Shown piece by piece: positions 59,497-64,000 of a stretch of 64,000 nt of DNA (position 1 is its first letter; each line of letters starts with the position of its first letter). Source of the DNA: JAFGRU01 sp016934985 (lineage in GTDB: Bacteria; Desulfobacterota; Desulfuromonadia; Desulfuromonadales; JAAYDE01); contig CAXXJQ010000009.1 in the NCBI GenBank assembly GCA_963665045.2, forward strand, positions 620,001-684,000. Direction: 5' to 3'. The position numbers and the translations under genes were made by a program. Under the pieces are notes generated by a model. The model was not told the DNA's origin. It did no database searches and worked only from the letters and a program-made list of their open reading frames with translations.

Positions 59497-60021
59497 TCAA
59501 AGTTTCTTTTTTTCACACCAGATAAAAAAAGCAATGCCGAGGGCGGCAAACACGGAGATCACCACCCAATGATTGACCTGCAGAACTCCGGGCAGGGTGA
59601 TTTTCCCCAGGTCACCCCACTTGAGGAGGTTGTCCTTCATGCCCGAATAGGCCTCGGCATAAAGAGACGCGCCCAAGAGCATGCCCAGAAGCCCCCAAAC
59701 GGCATGGACGCGGCCCTCGCCGAGAGCGCCCGCCGCGGTCCCCGGACAGTAGCCGAGAATAGCCCAGCCGATGCCGAAAATCAGGCCGCCGATTATCTGG
59801 GCGCCGAGAACCGTACTTTTGATGGAAAGGGAAATCATGCCCAGGTCAACGAGCATGTAAAGGCCGATCGAGCCGACGATGATGGCCGAGAGCATGAACT
59901 TGATAATGGTCATGTCAATCAGGCGGAGAAAACCGATCTGCTTTTCAAAACGGAGGACTCTCCCTTTCTGAAGAAGAAACCCAAAAAGGATGCCGGTCAA
60001 AAGGCCAAGTGTCAAATCCAT
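59497..60021 (-). CDS. YeeE/YedE sulfur-transport family protein, second half
   Basis: The 174-residue membrane protein begins MDLTLGLLTGILFGFLLQKG and contains LGYCPGTAAGALGEG, the Cys-bearing loop of the family, and several helices ending FFIWCEKKKL. Fused homologues (TsuA and related) import thiosulfate through loops with conserved Cys; here the two halves are separate genes. The start at 60021 overlaps the end of the upstream half by 10 bp. Confidence 0.85.
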   Translation of the reverse strand: MDLTLGLLTGILFGFLLQKGRVLRFEKQIGFLRLIDMTIIKFMLSAIIVGSIGLYMLVDLGMISLSIKSTVLGAQIIGGLIFGIGWAILGYCPGTAAGALGEGRVHAVWGLLGMLLGASLYAEAYSGMKDNLLKWGDLGKITLPGVLQVNHWVVISVFAALGIAFFIWCEKKKL

Positions 60022-60554
60022 GGATATTCCCTCCCTCCGTAAATAAGCCGGGCGACAATAATGCCGCCGATCAGGAAGCAGCCCAAGGCGATAAAGCCAC
60101 TTACCGAAAGCTGCATCAAGCCGCTCATGCCATGCCCGCTTGGGCAACCCCCCGCCATGCGGGCACCGAACATGGCAATCACTCCGCCCACGAAAGCTCC
60201 CAGGGCCCGGCACCAGGGACTGGTCCCGAACCTTCCGGACCACATGGGGGGAACCGTCTCTTTCTTGTAACTTTTATCGGTCAGAGAAGCACCAAAGGCA
60301 CCGAGAAAAATGCCGAAGACAAGCATCATCTGCCAGTCGATCTTGACCTTTTCCTTTTGAAAATATTCGTTTTGAGCGACGCGCTCGGGGGCCACTTTCT
60401 GTTCGGCCAGACCGGCAGCACGTACGAATGTAGTCGAGGCACCCAGATACTGCCCTTTGCCCAGCAACTGGGTCGTCACCAGGACTGACACCACAGCCAA
60501 AATTCCTACTAGAATTCCGGCAAAATAAGGATTCCAGCCTCCATCCGTTTGCAT
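60012..60554 (-). CDS. YeeE/YedE sulfur-transport family protein, first half
   Basis: The 180-residue membrane protein starts MQTDGGWNPYFAGILVGILA. It includes a periplasmic stretch (YLGASTTFVRAAGLAEQKV) and the signature GARMAGGCPSGHGMSGLMQLS with its conserved Cys. AGGAGG precedes ATG 60554. With the overlapping downstream gene it forms one transporter, probably for thiosulfate or another sulfur compound. The arrangement is common in anaerobic bacteria. Confidence 0.86.
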   Translation of the reverse strand: MQTDGGWNPYFAGILVGILAVVSVLVTTQLLGKGQYLGASTTFVRAAGLAEQKVAPERVAQNEYFQKEKVKIDWQMMLVFGIFLGAFGASLTDKSYKKETVPPMWSGRFGTSPWCRALGAFVGGVIAMFGARMAGGCPSGHGMSGLMQLSVSGFIALGCFLIGGIIVARLIYGGREYPWI

Positions 60555-60616
60555 AACAACCTCCTCAAATATTCTCCGGCGCCGCGCAGAAACCTGTCTG
60601 ACTTGGGGAATCATAA

Positions 60617-60726
60617 CGAAAAAAAGGGCCATCGAGGACAGATCTTTGCAAATTTGAAAGCGAATAGCGGGACTATTTGCCGAAAATTTGCGGGGATATG
60701 GACCGATTCACCTTTTTTGCCGCAGG
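60617..60726 (+). repeat. Second dispersed repeat family, copy B
   Basis: This segment aligns with 32652-32762 along about 110 bp. Here the inverted repeat is clearer: GCAAATTTGAAAGCGAATAG can pair with CTATTTGCCGAAAATTTGC around the CGGGA loop. It lies immediately upstream of the yeeE/yedE pair, on the opposite side of its promoter region. Confidence 0.65.
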
Positions 60727-61104
60727 TTGATTCCTGAGTCCGACATACTCCTAGAACGTTTTTTCATCCGGATCAATGAATAAACAGGCTATCAGTTTAG
60801 ACTTTTCTGCGCTATTTTTCCAGTATTCCCTGCTAAAATGTTGCTACTTTTTCATTAGGTTATGCCCGGAACCGTGAGTTATGACCGGGCGATGGCGCAA
60901 GTCATTGACCGGCCAAAGCTTTTCAATAATCACCGACGAACCGTTGAGTGAGCCCAATATTTTCGAAATACCTATACAGATCAAACAGTTAAGCTCTTCT
61001 CTAGGCCCCTGCCCACGGATTCAGGTCATAAAAAATACTTCTGCCCGGCATGCAACGATTCAAAGTCATCAAAAACCTTCTATAGTGTAACAATTTTAAT
61101 CGTA
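60727..61104. other. Intergenic region between repeat B and the M20 gene
   Basis: About 380 bp with moderate AT content and no supported gene. An ATG frame starting at 60881 lacks recognisable protein features. No known RNA or repeat is seen beyond copy B. Confidence 0.4.
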
Positions 61105-62286
61105 TTATTTCGCTTCTTCCAGGACTCTCAAGGCCATGGCCACAAGAAAATAAATTCCTCTCGGTATGGCCTCGTCATTGAAATCAAAAAAAGAGCTGTG
61201 GAGAGGTGGACGGTTTTTACCCATGCCAAGGCGGAACATGGCGCCGGGAGCCTTGAGAAGATAGTAGGAGAAATCCTCGCTTCCCATGGAAGGTTTCGCC
61301 ATATCCTTCCAGCCATCGGAACCAAAGGCGGAGATAACGACATCTTTGGCCACCGCAACCATCCGGGGATCATTGCGGGTGGGGTGATAACGGTGGGTAT
61401 AGTTGAAATCGTAAGAAGCCCCCATGGCATCGCAAAGACCCCGCACCACCGTCTCCATATGCTCGGGGACCTCCCGGCCGGTATCCATATTCAGATAGCG
61501 AACGGTCCCCTCCAGCACAGCACTATCGGGTATGACGTTGGCCTCATAGCCGCTGTGGAAGCGGCACACGGACATGACCACCGGCTCCAGAGCGCTGATT
61601 CGATGGCTGGGAATAGCCTGCAGCGCCTCAACGATACGGGCGGCAGTGAGAATCGGGTCGACGGAAAGCTCAGGCAGAGAAGCGTGGGCGCCTTTGCCCT
61701 GCACCCTGATCTCGAAAAAATCGGCCGCCGCCATGAACTCTCCCGGCCGGGAAGCAATGATTCCCGTGTCAACGCCAGGCCAGCCGTGAAGAGCAAAAAC
61801 AGCTTTGGGCGAGGGGTCATCGAGGCAGCCTTTGGCGACCAGATCCCGTCCTCCGGCGACGACCTCTTCGCCAGGCTGGAAAACAAAGCGCACCGAACCG
61901 TGGAAATTTTCACGCAGGCCGTCGAGAACCATGGCCGCACCCAAAAGCATGGCAACATGGCCGTCGTGGCCGCAGGCGTGACTGAGGCCCTCAATTTGCG
62001 AGGCATAGGCGAGGCCGGTTTTTTCCGGGACGGGAAGTGCGTCGAGGTCGGCACGCAGGGTGACGTTGCTGCCCGCCTCCCTGCCATCCATGAGAGCCAC
62101 CACGTCAGTTTCCAGAAACGGCGGGAGCATGCGCAGATGCAAAGGCGCCAGGGTTTCCCGCACTAAAGCGGCGCTGGCCTGCTCACCGTGAGCGAGTTCC
62201 GGGTGGCGGTGCAGCTGGTGGCGAATGGTGATTATTTCCGGCAGGATTTCGGCAATCCGCTCATGAATCAGGCTCTGGTCCAGCAA
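61105..62286 (-). CDS. M20-family amidohydrolase
   Basis: The 393-residue enzyme has the M20D pattern: RRHPELA-like IRHQLHRHPELAHGE, ADLDALPVPEKTGL, SHACGHDGHVAMLLGAAM with metal ligands, FVFQPGEE with the catalytic Glu, and KPSMGSEDFSYYL near the C terminus. It probably removes acyl groups from N-acyl amino acids such as hippurate, or from IAA-type conjugates. TTG 62286 follows AAGGAG at 6 bp; the TTG at 62292 would be too close. It lies 22 bp downstream of the ZIP gene. Confidence 0.9.
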   Translation of the reverse strand: MLDQSLIHERIAEILPEIITIRHQLHRHPELAHGEQASAALVRETLAPLHLRMLPPFLETDVVALMDGREAGSNVTLRADLDALPVPEKTGLAYASQIEGLSHACGHDGHVAMLLGAAMVLDGLRENFHGSVRFVFQPGEEVVAGGRDLVAKGCLDDPSPKAVFALHGWPGVDTGIIASRPGEFMAAADFFEIRVQGKGAHASLPELSVDPILTAARIVEALQAIPSHRISALEPVVMSVCRFHSGYEANVIPDSAVLEGTVRYLNMDTGREVPEHMETVVRGLCDAMGASYDFNYTHRYHPTRNDPRMVAVAKDVVISAFGSDGWKDMAKPSMGSEDFSYYLLKAPGAMFRLGMGKNRPPLHSSFFDFNDEAIPRGIYFLVAMALRVLEEAK

Positions 62287-62308
62287 AAGCAACTCCTTTC
62301 AGGCAAAA

Positions 62309-63127
62309 TTAACCGAGGGCCACGTCCAGCATCATCATAACGGCAAAGCCACCCATGGTCGTCATGGTCACCATATCAATATGTTTCTGATTGGACTGAG
62401 ACTCGGGGATCAACTCCTCCACAACAACAAAGATCATGGCCCCGGCGGCAAAGCAGAGAGCATAGGGAAGAACATCCTGCATGTAAATGACAAAGGCAGC
62501 GCCAATAACCCCGGCGACCGGCTCAACCACACCGGAAAACTGGCCCAGCATGAAGCTTTTCCAGCGGCTCAGACCCTCGCGCCGCAAAGGCATGGAAACC
62601 GCGGTCCCCTCGGGAAAGTTCTGCAGGCCGATGCCGAGGGTTAAGGCGATGGCTGCCCCGATAGTCGCATTAGTGGAGGGACCGGCCGCAACGGCGCCGA
62701 AGGCCACCCCCACGGCCAAACCCTCGGGAATGTTGTGCAAGGTGATGGCAAGAACCAACAGAGTACTGCGCTGCCATGAGGTCTTGACCCCCTCGCTTTG
62801 GCTCATGGGCAGACCGGGGTGGAGATGAGGAAGAAATTTATCGGTCAGACGCATAAAAATTCCGCCCGCCAGAAAACCGATGGCAGCCACCAGCCAGGGA
62901 ATCATCTTCAACTCTTCCGCCATGGCAATGCCCGGGCCGAGCAGAGACCAGAAACTGGCGGCAATCATGACCCCGGCGGCAAAACCAAGCATGCAGTCCA
63001 ATAACTTGCGGTTAACCTCTTTGGTGGAAAAAACCAGGGCAGCGCCGGCGGCGGTAAGAAACCAGGTAAACAGAGTCGCCAAAAGGGCCTGAATAACAGG
63101 ATTCAAAGCCAGAAAAGCATCATACAT
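62309..63127 (-). CDS. ZIP-family metal transporter
   Basis: The 272-residue membrane protein has eight predicted helices. The metal path motifs are ITLHNIPEGLAVGVAFG, GIGLQNFPEGTAVSMPL and FVVVEELIPE. A His-rich cytoplasmic loop of modest length (KFLPHLHPGLP) lies between helices 3 and 4. It probably imports zinc or a related divalent metal. ATG 63127 has GAGAGG; longer frames are unlikely. It is probably cotranscribed with the downstream M20 amidohydrolase, a metalloenzyme. Confidence 0.92.
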   Translation of the reverse strand: MYDAFLALNPVIQALLATLFTWFLTAAGAALVFSTKEVNRKLLDCMLGFAAGVMIAASFWSLLGPGIAMAEELKMIPWLVAAIGFLAGGIFMRLTDKFLPHLHPGLPMSQSEGVKTSWQRSTLLVLAITLHNIPEGLAVGVAFGAVAAGPSTNATIGAAIALTLGIGLQNFPEGTAVSMPLRREGLSRWKSFMLGQFSGVVEPVAGVIGAAFVIYMQDVLPYALCFAAGAMIFVVVEELIPESQSNQKHIDMVTMTTMGGFAVMMMLDVALG

Positions 63128-63278
63128 TATCCATCCTCTCAAATGAGACCAACAGATGAGAATTTATTGCTATTTAACAATATCTCATAGTTTTCGTTAT
63201 ACTATTAAAAAAACATTTCTTCTGTTGTCAAATGAAAGTCATAAGCCGGAATAAGTTTTCCCCAGCGGGTTAGAAAAC

Positions 63279-63824
63279 ATGAAAAATGACCATGCCACCA
63301 AACCTGCGGTTTTTATCGGCGAAGGAGCGATCAGAACCAGAGTTTCACAGCTGGCCCGAAAGATCTCAACCGATTACGCGGACGCTGATGAACTCCTCCT
63401 GGTCGGCGTGTTGAGAGGTTGTTATATTTTTCTTTCCGACCTCTCCAGGCTTCTCACTATTAAGCGCCGCATTGACTTCATTGCCGTCACTACCTACGAG
63501 CAGACCATCACCATGCCGGGGGCCGTTCGCCTGCTCATGGATGTCCGCACCGACATCGCCGGTAAACATGTCCTCATTGTCGATGATATTCTCGATACCG
63601 GCAAAACCCTCCAGTACCTGCTGCAGACCTTCCAGGCCCGCAACCCGGCATCACTGAAAACCTGCGTTCTGCTGCGCAAAAGTGAACGCCTGATTGAAGA
63701 TGTGCAGATTGATTACCTCGGTTTCGATATCCCCGACGTCTGGGTCGTCGGTTACGGTCTCGATTACGCGGATCAGAACCGGGCTCTTCCCTACATCGGC
63801 ATGGTAAAGACTGAAGAGGACTGA
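63279..63824 (+). CDS. hpt: Hypoxanthine phosphoribosyltransferase
   Basis: The 181-residue enzyme carries the PRPP-binding motif HVLIVDDILDTGKTLQYLL. LLLVGVLRGCYIFLSDLSR, IDFIAVTTYEQTI and the C-terminal VWVVGYGLDYADQNRALPYIG complete the Hpt pattern. It salvages hypoxanthine and guanine to nucleotides. The stop is one base from the GTG start of the next gene, so the two are translationally coupled. Confidence 0.95.
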   Translation: MKNDHATKPAVFIGEGAIRTRVSQLARKISTDYADADELLLVGVLRGCYIFLSDLSRLLTIKRRIDFIAVTTYEQTITMPGAVRLLMDVRTDIAGKHVLIVDDILDTGKTLQYLLQTFQARNPASLKTCVLLRKSERLIEDVQIDYLGFDIPDVWVVGYGLDYADQNRALPYIGMVKTEED

Positions 63825-63825
63825 A

Positions 63826-64000
63826 GTGGCGGACGGGTCTTATCGCCGCAAGGCGCTGGCGAAAATCCATATCGCAAAAAAGGAACTGGGGCTGTCCGAC
63901 GATGAATACCGCGATGTCATCCGGTCCGTGGTACCGGGCAAGGATTCCGCCGCCGACCTGAGCGACCCGCAGCTTCACGACCTGCTCAACCGTCTCCACG
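63826..64000 (+). CDS. GemA/Mu gp16-like (DUF1018) protein, N-terminal part
   Basis: A GTG start at 63826 follows GAGG and lies 1 bp after the hpt stop. The 58 codons available read MADGSYRRKALAKIHIAKKE and LGLSDDEYRDVIRSVVPGKD, then SAADLSDPQLHDLLNRLH, a close match to the N terminus of Mu-phage GemA/gp16 (DUF1018) proteins. In Mu, gp16/GemA modulates host gene expression. Here it is coupled to a purine-salvage gene rather than to phage genes, so it may have been domesticated. The remainder lies beyond the window. Confidence 0.75.
   Translation, partial: MADGSYRRKALAKIHIAKKELGLSDDEYRDVIRSVVPGKDSAADLSDPQLHDLLNRLH

Noticed and set aside
1..64000. CRISPR arrays, tRNA or rRNA genes, origin of replication
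   Set aside because: No regularly spaced repeats, no cloverleaf with a T-loop in intergenic DNA, and no rRNA-like or DnaA-box cluster was seen.

Overview
The window reads as chromosomal DNA of a moderately GC-rich Gram-negative anaerobe, most likely a deltaproteobacterium of the Desulfuromonadales/Geobacterales type. This is inferred from gene content: a mitochondrial-type EF-G, a YeeE/YedE pair, a rubredoxin-ferredoxin-lipoate cluster, DUF4911, DUF362-ferredoxin and UPF0316 proteins, a GH65/beta-phosphoglucomutase pair, and Tat, MCE and SPFH envelope proteins. No rRNA, tRNA or CRISPR array is visible. Most of the window is ordinary housekeeping and transport DNA. The only classical mobile element is a partial IS91-type unit at the left edge.

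Layout. 0-1.4 kb: IS91 transposase (cut by the window edge) with an upstream tyrosine recombinase. 1.9-7 kb: oxidoreductase, PASTA-domain envelope protein, TatA/B-TatC. 7-14.5 kb: secreted protein, ATP-grasp protein, RadC, U32/RlhA-type protein, divergent ArgO/ArgP. 14.7-19.6 kb: disaccharide phosphorylase operon, GrlR-like protein, SPOR-NlpC/P60 lipoprotein. 19.6-31 kb: lipoprotein with an unusual upstream region, MgtE, CaCA exchanger, UPF0316, RecA-like ATPase, EF-G, UDP-glucose dehydrogenase. 31-38 kb: CsaA, guanine-deaminase-like protein, PAS protein, TRAP transporter, universal stress protein, a candidate 54-residue selenoprotein, cardiolipin synthase. 38-47 kb: rubredoxin-ferredoxin-LipB-LipA-TrxB operon, a giant double-AAA+ Lon-like protease next to an SPFH protein, DUF362 protein. 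47-64 kb: MCE lipoprotein, methyltransferases, radical SAM protein, alanine dehydrogenase, Nudix, LOG, NCS2, sulfur-transport pair, M20 amidohydrolase, ZIP, Hpt and the start of a GemA-like protein.

Three things stand out. (1) A family of about 140-bp, internally palindromic intergenic elements with TATTCAGC/GCTGAATA ends occurs at least six times. Five copies are bounded by 7-9 bp direct repeats, four of them perfect, so they look like non-autonomous transposons (MITEs). One is enlarged to 353 bp and two carry internal deletions. (2) A very short membrane-protein frame after the universal stress gene continues through an in-frame UGA into a Cys- and Lys/Glu-rich tail, with a SECIS-like hairpin at the right distance: a candidate selenoprotein. 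(3) A 1137-residue protein with two AAA+ modules and a Lon-type protease domain is encoded beside an SPFH membrane protein, suggesting a membrane-scaffolded quality-control system.

Coordinates come from reading the sequence. Starts were moved to codons with a Shine-Dalgarno match or a family-typical N terminus where the longest frame was implausible. Functions are family-level assignments by motif recognition; no database search was run.
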